Source: Osmia lignaria lignaria (lineage: Eukaryota > Arthropoda > Insecta > Hymenoptera > Megachilidae). From it: a stretch of 64,000 nucleotides of DNA. The stretch is taken from contig NW_027478162.1 in the NCBI RefSeq assembly GCF_051020975.1, positions 16,864,001 through 16,928,000 on the forward strand, in the 5' to 3' direction. Made by a program: the position numbers and the translations under genes. Below are positions 22,094-35,300 of this stretch, one piece after another (within the stretch, counting starts at the first letter, position 1; each line of letters opens with the position of its first letter). Below the pieces are notes generated by a model, which saw only the letters and a list, made by a program, of their open reading frames with translations, ran no database searches and was not told the DNA's origin.

Positions 22094-25000
22094 GATCAGA
22101 TGCGTAGTTCTCGAGATATGTCAAGATATTTAAAAGCTTCGAAGCTGCACCAACATAATAGAGGTACAGAAACACCGTGGCCCCTTTCTTTGAGATAACT
22201 CTGCACTATTGCGAGCTGCAGATGCCACTTCCAGCTTAGCTGTGCAGAAGAAGAACAACAAGAAGAAGAAATATTTCGAAATATGTCCGTCAGGCCCCTT
22301 CCCTTGAGATAAATCTGCAAATATCTCGGAAACGAAGCGAGCTATGGCAAAATGTTAAGAGACCTTTTTTGTAGAGAATTAAGTTTCCTACTTTTTATGT
22401 TCTATGATACTTTTTGATCAGATGCGTAGTTCTCGAGATATATCAAGATATTTAAAAGTTCCGAAGCCGCACCAACATAATAGAGATACAGAAACACCGT
22501 GGCCCCTTTCTTTGAGATAACTCTGCACGATTGCGAGCTGGAAATGCCACTTCCAGTTTAGCTGTGCAGAAGAACAACAAGAAGAAGAAGAAATATCTCG
22601 AAATATGTCCATCAGGACCCTTCCCTTGAGATAAATCTGCAAATATCTCGGAAACGAAGCGAGCTATGGCAAAATGTTAAGAGACCTTTTTTGTAGAGAA
22701 TTATGTTTCCTACAATTTATGTTCTATGATATTTTTTGATCAGATGCGTAGTTCTCGAGACATGTCAAGATATTTAAAAGCTTCGAAGCTGCACCAACAT
22801 AATAGAGGTACAGAAACACCGTGGCCCCTTTCTTTGAGATAACTCTGCACTATTGCGAGCTGCAGATGCCACTTCCAGCTTAGCTGTGCAGAAGAAGAAC
22901 AACAAGAAGAAGAAATATTTCGAAATATGTCCGTCAGGCCCCTTCCCTTGAGATAAATCTGCAAACATCTCGGAAACGAAGCGAGCTATGGCAAAATGTT
23001 AAGAGACCTTTTTTGTAGAGAATTAAGTTTCCTACTTTTTATGTTCTATGATACTTTTTGATCAGATGCGTAGTTCTCGAGATATATCAAGATATTTAAA
23101 AGTTCCGAAGCCGCACCAACATAATAGAGATACAGAAACACCGTGGCCCCTTTCTTTGAGATAACTCTGCACGATTGCGAGCTGGAAATGCCACTTCCAG
23201 TTTAGCTGTGCAGAAGAACAACAACAAGAAGAAGAAATATCTCGAAATATGTCCATCAGGACCCTTCCCTTGAGATAAATCTGCAAATATCTCGGAAACG
23301 AAGCGAGCTATGGCAAAATGTTAAGAGACCTTTTTTGTAGAGAATTATGTTTCCTACAATTTATGTTCTATGATATTTTTTGATCAGATGCGCAGTTCTC
23401 GGGATATATCAAGATATTTAAAAGTTCCGAAGCCGCACCAACATAATAGAGATACAGAAACACCGTGGCCCCTTTCTTTGAGATAACTTTCCACTATTGC
23501 GAGGTGTAAATGCCACTTCCAGCTTAGCTGTGCAGAAGAAGAACAACAAGAAGAAGAAATATCTCGAAATATGTCCGTCAGGCCCCTTCCCTTGAGATAT
23601 ATCTGCAAATATCTCGGAAACGAAGCGAGCTATGGCAAAATGTTAAGAGACCTTTTTTGTAGAGACTTATGTTTCCTACAATTTATGTTCTATGATATTT
23701 TTTGATCAGAAGCGTAGTTTTCGATATATATTAAGATATTTAAAAGTTCCGAAGCCGCACCAACATAATAGAGATACAGAAACACCGTGGCCCCTTTCTT
23801 TGGGATAACTCTGCACTATTGCGAGCTGGAAATGCCACTTCCAGCTTAGCTGTGCAGAGGAAGAACAACAAGAAGAAGAAATATCTCGAAATATGTCCGT
23901 CAGGCCCCTTCCCTTGAGATAAATCTGCAAATATCTCGGAAACGAAGCGAGCTATGGCAAAATGTTAAGAGACCTTTTTTGTAGAGAATTAAGTTTCCTA
24001 CTTTTTATGTTCTATGATATTTTTTGATCAGATGCGCAGTTCTCGGGATATATCAAGATATTTAAAAGTTCCGAAGCCGCACCAACATAATAGAGATACA
24101 GAAACACCGTGGCCCCTTTCTTTGAGATAACTTTCCACTATTGCGAGGTGTAAATGCCACTTCCAGCTTAGCTGTGCAGAAGAAGAACAACAAGAAGAAG
24201 AAATATCTCGAAATATGTCCGTCAGGCCCCTTCCCTTGAGATATATCTGCAAATATCTCGGAAACGAAGCGAGCTATGGCAAAATGTTAAGAGACCTTTT
24301 TTGTAGAGACTTATGTTTCCTACAATTTATGTTCCATGATATTTTTTGATCAGAAGCGTAGTTTTCGATATATATTAAGATATTTAAAAGTTCCGAAGCC
24401 GCACCAACATAATAGAGATACAGAAACGCCGTGGCCCCTTTCTTTGGGATAACTCTGCACTATTGCGAGCTGGAAATGCCACTTCCAGCTTAGCTGTGCA
24501 GAGGAAGAACAACAAGAAGAAGAAATATTTCGAAATATGTCCGTCAGGCCCCTTCCCTTGAGATAAATCTGCAAATATCTCGGAAACGAAGCGAGCTATG
24601 GCAAAATGTTAAGAGACCTTTTTTGTAGAGAATTAAGTTTCCTACTTTTTATGTTCTATGATATTTTTTGATCAGATGCGTAGTTCTCGAGATATATCAA
24701 GATATTTAAAAGTTCCGAAGCCGCACCAACATAATAGAGATACAGAAACACCGTGGCCCCTTTCTTTGAGATAACTCTGCACTATTGCGAGCTGCAAATG
24801 CCACTTCCAGCTTAGCTGTGCAGAAGAAGAACAACAAGAAGAAGAAATATCTCGAAATATGTCCGTCAGGCCCCTTCCCTTGAGATAAATCTGCAAATAT
24901 CTCGGAAACGAAGCGAGCTATGGCAAAATGTTAAGAGACCTTTTTTGTAGAGAATTATGTTTCCTACAATTTACGTTCTCTGATATTTTGTGATCAGAAG

Positions 25001-25312
25001 CGTAGTTTTCGAGATATTCGAGATATTTAAAAGTTCCGAAGCCGCACCAACATAATAGAGATACAGAAACACCGTGGCCCCTTTCTTTGAGATAACTCTG
25101 CACTATTGCGAGCTGCAAATGCCACTTCCAGCTTAGCTGTGCAGAAGAGGAACAACAAGAAGAAGAAATATCTCGGAATATGTCCGTCAGGCCCCTTCCC
25201 TTGAGATAAATCTGCAAATATCTCGGAAACGAAGCGAGCTATGGCAAAATGTTAAGAGACCTTATTTGTAGAGAATTAAGTTTCCTACTTTTTATGTTCT
25301 ATGATATTTTTT
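22094..25312 (+). repeat. Expanded HOR unit A B C D E F' E F G H (3,219 bp)
   Basis: Ten monomers, with an extra E-F pair. E tags (CTTTCCACTATTGCGAGGTG) occur near 23487 and 24131, and F tags (TTCGATATATATTAAG) near 23721 and 24365. The first F (from 23704) has AAATATCTCG where the second has AAATATTTCG. The order is otherwise that of the A-H unit. It looks like the expansion counterpart of the shortened unit just upstream. Confidence 0.88.
24992..25312 (+). repeat. 321-bp H monomer, third copy
   Basis: It has the same one-base deletion and H markers, here closing the ten-monomer unit. The hybrid monomer at 21772-22093 has H markers only in its second half and is full length. Confidence 0.95.
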
Positions 25313-26922
25313 GATCAGATGCGTAGTTCTCGAGATATGTCAAGATATTTAAAAGCTTCGAAGCTGCACCAACATAATAGAGGTACAGAAACACCGTGGC
25401 CCCTTTCTTTGAGATAACTCTGCACTATTGCGAGCTGCAGATGCCACTTCCAGCTTAGCTGTGCAGAAGAAGAACAACAAGAAGAAGAAATATTTCGAAA
25501 TATGTCCGTCAGGCCCCTTCCCTTGAGATAAATCTGCAAATATCTCGGAAACGAAGCGAGCTATGGCAAAATGTTAAGAGACCTTTTTTGTAGAGAATTA
25601 AGTTTCCTACTTTTTATGTTCTATGATACTTTTTGATCAGATGCGTAGTTCTCGAGATATATCAAGATATTTAAAAGTTCCGAAGCCGCACCAACATAAT
25701 AGAGATACAGAAACACCGTGGCCCCTTTCTTTGAGATAACTCTGCACGATTGCGAGCTGGAAATGCCACTTCCAGTTTAGCTGTGCAGAAGAACAACAAG
25801 AAGAAGAAGAAATATCTCGAAATATGTCCATCAGGACCCTTCCCTTGAGATAAATCTGCAAATATCTCGGAAACGAAGCGAGCTATGGCAAAATGTTAAG
25901 AGACCTTTTTTGTAGAGAATTATGTTTCCTACAATTTATGTTCTATGATATTTTTTGATCAGATGCGTAGTTCTCGAGACATGTCAAGATATTTAAAAGC
26001 TTCGAAGCTGCACCAACATAATAGAGGTACAGAAACACCGTGGCCCCTTTCTTTGAGATAACTCTGCACTATTGCGAGCTGCAGATGCCACTTCCAGCTT
26101 AGCTGTGCAGAAGAAGAACAACAAGAAGAAGAAATATTTCGAAATATGTCCGTCAGGCCCCTTCCCTTGAGATAAATCTGCAAATATCTCGGAAACGAAG
26201 CGAGCTATGGCAAAATGTTAAGAGACCTTTTTTGTAGAGAATTAAGTTTCCTACTTTTTATGTTCTATGATACTTTTTGATCAGATGCGTAGTTCTCGAG
26301 ATATATCAAGATATTTAATAGTTCCGAAGCCGCACCAACATAATAGAGATACAGAAACACCGTGGCCCCTTTCTTTGAGATAACTCTGCACGATTGCGAG
26401 CTGGAAATGCCACTTCCAGTTTAGCTGTGCAGAAGAACAACAACAAGAAGAAGAAATATCTCGAAATATGTCCATCAGGACCCTTCCCTTGAGATAAATC
26501 TGCAAATATCTCGGAAACGAAGCGAGCTATGGCAAAATGTTAAGAGACCTTTTTTGTAGAGAATTATGTTTCCTACAATTTATGTTCTATGATATTTTTT
26601 GATCAGATGCGCAGTTCTCGGGATATATCAAGATATTTAAAAGTTCCGAAGCCGCACCAACATAATAGAGATACAGAAACACCGTGGCCCCTTTCTTTGA
26701 GATAACTTTCCACTATTGCGAGGTGTAAATGCCACTTCCAGCTTAGCTGTGCAGAAGAAGAACAACAAGAAGAAGAAATATCTCGAAATATGTCCGTCAG
26801 GCCCCTTCCCTTGAGATAAATTTGCAAATATCTCGGAAACGAAGCGAGCTATGGCAAAATGTTAAGAGACCTTTTTTGTAGAGAATTATGTTTTCTACAA
26901 TTTATGTTCTATGATATTTTTT
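25313..26922 (+). repeat. 8-monomer HOR, truncated unit A B C D E (1,610 bp)
   Basis: Five monomers follow the A-H order and then switch to the next HOR family. The E monomer (from 26601) has the normal E head and middle, but its tail (GATAAATTTGC, then GAGAATTATGTTTTC near 26881) is not E-like. The change of family therefore happens within this monomer. Confidence 0.85.
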
Positions 26923-29497
26923 GATCAGAAGCGTAGTTTTCGAGATATATCAAGATATTTAAAAGTTCCGAAGCCGCACCAACATAATAGAGATACAGAA
27001 ACACCGTGGCCCCTTTCTTTGGGATAACTCTGCACTATTGCGAGCTGGAAATGCCACTTCCAGTTTAGCTGTGCAGAACAAGAACAACAAGAAGAAGAAA
27101 TATCTCGAAATATGTCCGTCAGGACCCTTCCCTTGAGATAAATCTGCAAATATCTCGGAAACGAAGCGAGCTATGGCAAAACGTAAAGAGACCTTTTTTG
27201 TAGAGAATTATGTTTCCTACAATTTATGTTCTATGATATTTTTTGATCAGATGCGTAGTTCTCGAGATATGTCAAGATATTTAAAAGCTTCGAAGCTGCA
27301 CCAACATAATAGAGGTACAGAAACACCGTGGCCCCTTTCTTTGACATAACTCTGCACTATTGCGAGCTGCAAATGCCACTTCCAGCTTAGCTGTGCAGAA
27401 GAAGAACAACAAGAAAAAGAAATATTTCGAAATATGTCCGTCAGGCCCCTTCCCTTGAGATAAATCTGCAAATATCTCGGAAACGAAGCGAGCTACGGCA
27501 AAACGTTAAGAGACCTTTTTTGTAGAGAATTATGTTTCCTACAATTTATGTTCTATGATATTTTTTGATCAGATGCGTAGTTCTCGAGATATATCAAGAT
27601 ATTTAAAAGTTCCGAAGCCGCACCAACATAATAGAGATAGAGAAACACCGTGGCCCCTTTCTTTGAGATAACTCTGCACTATTGCGAGCTGCAAATGCCA
27701 CTTCCAGCTTAGCTGTGCAGAAGAAGAACAACAAGAAGAAGAAATATCTCGAAATATGTCCGTCAGGCCCCTTCCCTTGAGATAAATCTGCAAATATCTC
27801 GGAAACGAAGCGAGCTATGGCAAAATGTTAAGAGACCTTTTTTGTAGAGAATTATGTTTCCTACAATTTACGTTCTCTGATATTTTTTGATCAGAAGCGT
27901 AGTTTTCGAGATATATCGAGATATTTAAAAGTTCCGAAGCCGCACCAACATAATAGAGATACAGAAACACCGTGGCCCCTTTCTTTGAGATAACTCTGCA
28001 CTATTGCGAGCTGCAAATGCCACTTCCAGCTTAGCTGTGCAGAAGAAGAACAACAAGAAGAAGAAATATCTCGAAATATGTCCGTCAGGCCCCTTCCCTT
28101 GAGATAAATCTGCAACTATCTCGGAAACGAAGCGAGCTATGGCAAAATGTTAAGAGACATTTTTTGTAGAGAATTATGTTTCCTACAAGTTATGTTGTAT
28201 GATATTTTTTGATCAGAAGCGTAGTTTTCGAGATATATCGAGATATTTAAAAGTTCCGAAGCCGCACCAACATAATAGAGATACGGAAACACCGTGGCCC
28301 CTTTCTGTGAGATAACTCTGCACTATTGCGAGCTGCAAATGCCAGTTCGAGCTTAGCTGTGCAGAAGAAGCACAACAAGAACAAGAAATATCTCGGATTA
28401 AGTCCGTCAGGCCGCTTCCCTTGAGATAAATCTGCAAATATCTCGGAAACAATGCGAGCTATGGCAAAATTTAAGAGATCTTTTTTGTAGGAAATTAAGT
28501 TTCCTACTATTTATGTTCTATGATATTTTTTGATCAGATGCGTAGTTCTCGAGATATATCAAGATATTTAAAAGTTCCGAAGCCGCACCAACATAATAGA
28601 GATACGGAAACACCGTGGCCCCTTTCTGTGAGATAACTCTGAACTATTGCGAGCTGTAAATGCCACTTCCAGCTTAGCTGTGCAGAAGAAGAACAACAAG
28701 AAGAAGAAATATCTCGAAATATGTCCGTCAGGCCCCTTCCCTTGAGATAAATCTGCAAATATCTCGGAAACGAAGCGAGCTATGGCAAAATGTTAAGAGA
28801 CTTTATTTGTAGAGAATTAAGTTTCCTACTTTTTACGTTCTATGATATTTTTTGATCAGATGCGTAGTTCTCGAGATATATCAAGATATTTAAAAGTTCC
28901 GAAGCCGCACCAACATAATAGAGATACAGAAACACCGTGGCCCCTTTCTTTGAGATAACTCTGCACTATTGCGAGCTGTAAATGCCACTTCCAGCTTAGC
29001 TGTGCAGAAGAAGAACAACAAGAAGAAGAAATATCTCGAAATATGTCCGTCAGGCCCCTTCCCTTGAGATAAATCTGCAAATATCTCGGAAACGAAGCGA
29101 GCTATGGCAAAATGTTAAGAGACCTTTTTTGTAGAGGATTAAGTTTCCTACTTTTCATGTTCTATGATAATTTTTGATCAGATGCGTAGTTCTCGAGATA
29201 TATCAAGATATTTAAAAGTTCCGAAGCCGCACCAACATAATAGAGATACAGAAACACCGTGGCCCCTTTCTTTGAGATAACTCTGCACTATTGCGAGCTG
29301 CAAATGCCACTTCCAGCTTAGCTGTGCAGAAGAAGAACAACAAGAAGAAGAAATATCTCGAAATATGTCCGTCAGGCCCCTTCCCTTGAGATGAATCTGC
29401 AAATATCTCGGAAACGAAGCGAGCTATGGCAAAATGTTAAGAGACCTTTTTTGTAGAGAATTATGTTTCCTACAATTTATGTTCTATGATATTTTTT
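26923..29497 (+). repeat. 8/9-monomer HOR, copy A (8 monomers, 2,575 bp)
   Basis: Its order is P1 (GAACAAGAACAAC, TTTGGGATAAC), P2 (AGCTTCGAAGCT, TTTGACATAAC, AAAAAGAAATATTTCG), P3 (GATAGAGAAAC), P4 (TTACGTTCTC upstream, CTGCAACTATCTC), P5 (divergent, 321 bp), P6 (GATACGGAAAC, CTCTGAACTATTG), P7 and P8. The same order returns from 29498 with one additional monomer. P1 and P2 relate to the F and A classes of the preceding HOR. Confidence 0.9.
28211..28531 (+). repeat. Most divergent monomer, P5 (321 bp), first copy
   Basis: It carries about a dozen private changes: CTGTGAGATAAC, CCAGTTCGAGC, GAAGCACAAC, AGAACAAGAAAT, CTCGGATTAAG, GGCCGCTTCCC, GAAACAATGCG, CAAAATTTAAGAG (one base lost), GAGATCTTT and GTAGGAAATTAAG. 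All recur in the monomer 2,897 bp downstream. It probably descends from an older or distant part of the array. Confidence 0.93.
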
Positions 29498-30141
29498 GAT
29501 CAGAAGCGTAGTTTTCGAGATATATCAAGATATTTAAAAGTTCCGAAGCCGCACCAACATAATAGAGATACAGAAACACCGTGGCCCCTTTCTTTGGGAT
29601 AACTCTGCACTATTGCGAGCTGGAAATGCCACTTCCAGTTTAGCTGTGCAGAACAAGAACAACAAGAAGAAGAAATATCTCGAAATATGTCCGTCAGGAC
29701 CCTTCCCTTGAGATAAATCTGCAAATATCTCGGAAACGAAGCGAGCTATGGCAAAACGTTAAGAGACCTTTTTTGTAGAGAATTATGTTTCCTACAATTT
29801 ATGTTCTATGATATTTTTTGATCAGATGCGTAGTTCTCGAGATATGTCAAGATATTTAAAAGCTTCGAAGCTGCACCAACATAATAGAGGTACAGAAACA
29901 CCGTGGCCCCTTTCTTTGACATAACTCTGCACTATTGCGAGCTGCAAATGCCACTTCCAGCTTAGCTGTGCAGAAGAAGAACAACAAGAAAAAGAAATAT
30001 TTCGAAATATGTCCGTCAGGCCCCTTCCCTTGAGATAAATTTGCAAATATCTCGGAAACGAAGCGAGCTATGGCAAAATGTTAAGAGACCTTTTTTGTAG
30101 AGAATTAAGTTTCCTACTTTTTATGGTCTATGATATTTTGT

Positions 30142-30463
30142 GATCAGATGCGTAGTTCTCGAGATATATCAAGATATTTAAAAGTTCCGAAGGCGCACCA
30201 ACATAATAGAGATACAGAAACACCGTGGCCCCTTTCTTTGAGATAACTCTGCACTATTGCGAGCTGGAAATGCCACTTCCAGTTTAGCTGTGCAGAAGAA
30301 GAACAACAAGAAGAAGAAATATCTCGAAATATGTCCGTCAGGACCCTTCCCTTGAGATAAATCTGCAAATATCTCGGAAACGAAGCGAGCTACGGCAAAA
30401 CGTTAAGAGACCTTTTTTGTAGAGAATTATGTTTCCTACAATTTATGTTCTATGATATTTTTT
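30142..30463 (+). repeat. Extra monomer present only in HOR copy B
   Basis: It is marked by TATGGTCTATG just upstream, TTTTGTGATCAG at its start and GAAGGCGCACC. Its tail (GCTACGGCAAAACG) is the tail that follows P2 in copy A, near 27493. Copy A therefore looks like P2's head joined to this monomer's tail. The simplest reading is that copy A lost one monomer by exchange rather than copy B gaining one. Confidence 0.8.
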
Positions 30464-31107
30464 GATCAGATGCGTAGTTCTCGAGATATATCAAGATATT
30501 TAAAAGTTCCGAAGCCGCACCAACATAATAGAGATAGAGAAACACCGTGGCCCCTTTCTTTGAGATAACTCTGCACTATTGCGAGCTGCAAATGCCACTT
30601 CCAGCTTAGCTGTGCAGAAGAAGAACAACAAGAAGAAGAAATATCTCGAAATATGTCCGTCAGGCCCCTTCCCTTGAGATAAATCTGCAAATATCTCGGA
30701 AACGAAGCGAGCTATGGCAAAATGTTAAGAGACCTTTTTTGTAGAGAATTATGTTTCCTACAATTTACGTTCTCTGATATTTTTTGATCAGAAGCGTAGT
30801 TTTCGAGATATATCGAGATATTTAAAAGTTCCGAAGCCGCACCAACATAATAGAGATACAGAAACACCGTCGCCCCTTTCTTTGAGATAACTCTGCACTA
30901 TTGCGAGCTGCAAATGCCACTTCCAGCTTAGCTGTGCAGAAGAAGAACAACAAGAAGAAGAAATATCTCGAAATATGTCCGTCAGGCCCCTTCCCTTGAG
31001 ATAAATCTGCAACTATCTCGGAAACGAAGCGAGCTATGGCAAAATGTTAAGAGACCTTTTTTGTAGAGAATTATGTTTCCTACAAGTTATGTTCTATGAT
31101 ATTTTTT

Positions 31108-31428
31108 GATCAGAAGCGTAGTTTTCGAGATATATCGAGATATTTAAAAGTTCCGAAGCCGCACCAACATAATAGAGATACGGAAACACCGTGGCCCCTT
31201 TCTGTGAGATAACTCTGCACTATTGCGAGCTGCAAATGCCAGTTCGAGCTTAGCTGTGCAGAAGAAGCACAACAAGAACAAGAAATATCTCGGATTAAGT
31301 CCGTCAGGCCGCTTCCCTTGAGATAAATCTGCAAATATCTCGGAAACAATGCGAGCTATGGCAAAATTTAAGAGATCTTTTTTGTAGGAAATTAAGTTTC
31401 CTACTATTTATGTTCTATGATATTTTTT
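31108..31428 (+). repeat. Most divergent monomer, P5 (321 bp), second copy
   Basis: It shares the full set of private changes of 28211-28531, including the one-base loss in CAAAATTTAAGAG. Its persistence in both HOR copies shows that the block was duplicated as a unit and that neighbouring monomers have not converted it. Confidence 0.93.
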
Positions 31429-32394
31429 GATCAGATGCGTAGTTCTCGAGATATATCAAGATATTTAAAAGTTCCGAAGCCGCACCAACATAATAGAGAT
31501 ACGGAAACACCGTGGCCCCTTTCTGTGAGATAACTCTGAACTATTGCGAGCTGTAAATGCCACTTCCAGCTTAGCTGTGCAGAAGAAGAACAACAAGAAG
31601 AAGAAATATCTCGAAATATGTCCGTCGGGCCCCTTCCCTTGAGATAAATCTGCAAATATCTCGGAAACGAAGCGAGCTATGGCAAAATGTTAAGAGACTT
31701 TATTTGTAGAGAATTAAGTTTCCTACTTTTTACGTTCTATGATATTTTTTGATCAGATGCGTAGTTCTCGAGATATATCAAGATATTTAAAAGTTCCGAA
31801 GCCGCACCAACATAATAGAGATACAGAAACACCGTGGCCCCTTTCTTTGAGATAACTCTGCACTATTGCGAGCTGTAAATGCCACTTCCAGCTTAGCTGT
31901 GCAGAAGAAGAACAACAAGAAGAAGAAATATCTCGAAATATGTCCGTCAGGCCCCTTCCCTTGAGATAAATCTGCAAATATCTCGGAAACGAAGCGAGCT
32001 ATGGCAAAATGTTAAGAGACCTTTTTTGTAGAGGATTAAGTTTCCTACTTTTCATGTTCTATGATAATTTTTGATCAGATGCGTAGTTCTCGAGATATAT
32101 CAAGATATTTAAAAGTTCCGAAGCCGCACCAACATAATAGAGATACAGAAACACCGTGGCCCCTTTCTTTGAGATAACTCTGCACTATTGCGAGCTGCAA
32201 ATGCCACTTCCAGCTTAGCTGTGCAGAAGAAGAACAACAAGAAGAAGAAATATTTCGAAATATGTCCGTCAGGCCCCTTCCCTTGAGATAAATCTGCAAA
32301 TATCTCGGAAACGAAGCGAGCTACGGCAAAATGTTAAGAGACCTTTTTTGTAGAAAATTAGGTTTCCTACTTTTTATGTTCTATGATATTTTTT

Positions 32395-35300
32395 GATGAG
32401 ATGCGTAGTTCTCGAGATATATCAAGATATTTAAAAGTTCCGAAGCTGCACCAACATAATAGAGATACAGAAACACCGTGGCCCCTTTCTTTGAGATAAC
32501 TCTGCACTATTGCGAGCTGCAAATGCCACTTCCAGCTTAGCTGTGCAGAAGAAGAACAACAAGAAGAAGAAATATCTCGAAATATATCCGTCAGGCCCCT
32601 TCCATTGAGATGTATCTGCAAATATCACGGAAACGAAGCGAGCTATGGCAAAATGTTAAGAGACCTTTTTTGTGGAGAATTATGTTTCCTACAATTTATG
32701 TTCTATGATATTTTTTGATCAGAAGCGTAGTTTTCCAGATATATCGAGATATTTAAAAGTTCCGAAGCCGCACCAACATAATAGAGATACAGAAACACCG
32801 TGGCCCCTTTCTTTGAGATAACTCTGCACTAGTGCGAGCCGCAAATGCCACTTCCAGCTTAGCTGTGCAGAAGAAGAACAACAAGAAGAAGAAATATCTC
32901 GAAATATGTCCATCAGGCCCCTTTCCTTGAGATAAATCTGCAAATATCTCGGAAACGAAGCCAGCTATGGCAAAATGTTAAGAGACGTTTTTTGTAGAGA
33001 ATTATGTTTCCTACAATTTATGTTCTATGATATTTTTGGATCAGAAGCGTAGTTTTCGAGATATATCGAGATATTTAAAAGTTCCGAAGCCGCACCAACA
33101 TAATAGAGATACAGAAACACCGGGGCCCCTTTCTTTGAGATAACTCTGCACTATTGCGAGCTGCAAATGCCACTTCCAGCTTAGCTGTGCAGAAGAAGAA
33201 CAACAAGAAGAAGAAATATCTCGAAATATGTCCGTCAGGCCCCTTCCCTTGAGATAAATCTGCAAATATCTCGGAAACGAAGCGAGCTATGGCAAAATGT
33301 TAAGAGACCTTATTTGTAGAGAATTAAGTTTCCTACTTTTTATGTTCTATGATATTTTTTGATCAGATGCGTAGTTCTCGAGATATATCGAGATATTTAA
33401 AAGTTCCGAAGCCGCACCAACATAATAGAGGTACAGAAACACCGTGGCCCCTTTCTTTGAGATAACTCTGCACTATTGCGAGCTGCAAATGCCACTTCCA
33501 GCTTAGCTGTGCAGAAGAAGAACAACAAGAAGAAGAAATATCTCGAAATATGTCCGTCAGGCCCCTTCCCTTGAGATAAATCTGCAACTATCTCGGAAAC
33601 GAAGCGAGCTACGGCAAAATGTTAAGAGACCTTTTTGGTAGAGAATTAAGTTTCCTACTATTTATGTTCTATGATATTTTTTGATCAGATGCGTAGTTCT
33701 CGAGATATATCAAGATATTGAAAAGTTCCGAAGCCGCACCAACATAATAGAGATACGGAAACACCGTGGCCCCTTTCTGTGAGATAACTCTGAACTATTG
33801 CGAGCTGGAAATGCCACTTCCAGTTTAGCTGTGCAGAAGAAGAACAACAAGAAGAAGAAATATCTCGAAATATGTCCATCAGGACCCTTCCCTTGAGATA
33901 AATCTGCAAATATCTCGGAAACGAAGCGAGCTATGGCAAAATGTTAAGAGACTTTATTTGTAGAGAATTAAGTTTCCTACTTTTTACGTTCTATGATATT
34001 TTTTGATCAGATGCGTAGTTCTCGAGATATATCAAGATATTTAAAAGTTCCGAAGCCGCACCAACATAATAGAGATACAGAAACACCGTGGCCCCTTTCT
34101 TTGAGATAACTCTGCACTATTGCGAGCTGTAAATGCCACTTCCAGCTTAGCTGTGCAGAAGAAGAACAACAAGAAGAAGAAATATCTCGAAATATGTCCG
34201 TCAGGCCCCTTCCCTTGAGATAAATCTGCAAATATCTCGGAAACGAAGCGAGCTATGGCAAAATGTTAAGAGACTTTATTTGTAGAGAATTAAGTTTCCT
34301 ACTTTTTACGTTCTATGATATTTTTTGATCAGATGCGTAGTTCTCGAGATATATCAAGATATTTAAAAGTTCCGAAGCCGCACCAACATAATAGAGATAC
34401 AGAAACACCGTGGCCCCTTTCTTTGAGATAACTCTGCACTATTGCGAGCTGTAAATGCCACTTCCAGCTTAGCTGTGCAGAAGAAGAACAACAAGAAGAA
34501 GAAATATCTCGAAATATGTCCGTCAGGCCCCTTCCCTTGAGATAAATCTGCAAATATCTCGGAAACGAAGCGAGCTATTGCAAAATGTTAAGAGATCTTT
34601 TTTGTAGAGGATTAAGTTTCCTACTTTTCATGTTCTATGATAATTTTTGATCAGATGCGTAGTTCTCGAGATATATCAAGATATTTAAAAGTTCCGAAGC
34701 CGCACCAACATAATAGAGATACAGAAACACCGTGGCCCCTTTCTTTGAGATAACTCTGCACTATTGCGAGCTGCAGATGCCACTTCCAGCTTAGCTGTGC
34801 AGAGGAAGAACAACAAGAAGAAGAAATATCTCGAAATATGTCCGTCAGGCCAGTTCCTTTGAGCTGAATCTGCAAATATCTCGGAAACGAAGCGAGCTAT
34901 GGCAAAATGTTAAGAGACGTTTTTTGTAGAGAATTATGTTTCCTACAATTTATGTTCTATGATATTTTTTGATCAGAAGCGTAGTTTTCGAGATATATCG
35001 AGATATTTAAAAGTTCCGAAGCCGCACCAACATAATAGAGATACAGAAACACCGTGGCCCCTTTCTTTGAGATAACTCTGCACTATTGCGAGCTGGAAAT
35101 GCCACTTCCAGTTTAGCTGTGCAGAAGAAGAACAACAAGAAGAAGAAATATCTCGAAATATGTCCGTCAGGCCCCTTCCCTTGAGATGAATCTGCAAATA
35201 TCTCGGAAACGAAGCGAGCTATGGCAAAATGTTAAGAGACCTTTTTTGTAGAGAATTATGTTTCCTACAATTTATGTTCTATGATATTTTTTGATCAGAA

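Larger units (their letters stand above)
29498..32394 (+). repeat. 8/9-monomer HOR, copy B (9 monomers, 2,897 bp)
   Basis: It repeats P1-P8 of copy A with an extra monomer (30142-30463) between P2 and P3. Private variants recur in order: GATAGAGAAAC, CTGCAACTATC, the P5 cluster, CTCTGAACTATTG, GACTTTATTTG with TTACGTTC, GAGGATTAAG with TTCATGTTC. Differences seen include CGTCGCCCC near 30868 (CGTGG in copy A) and GTCGGGCCC near 31624. Confidence 0.9.
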
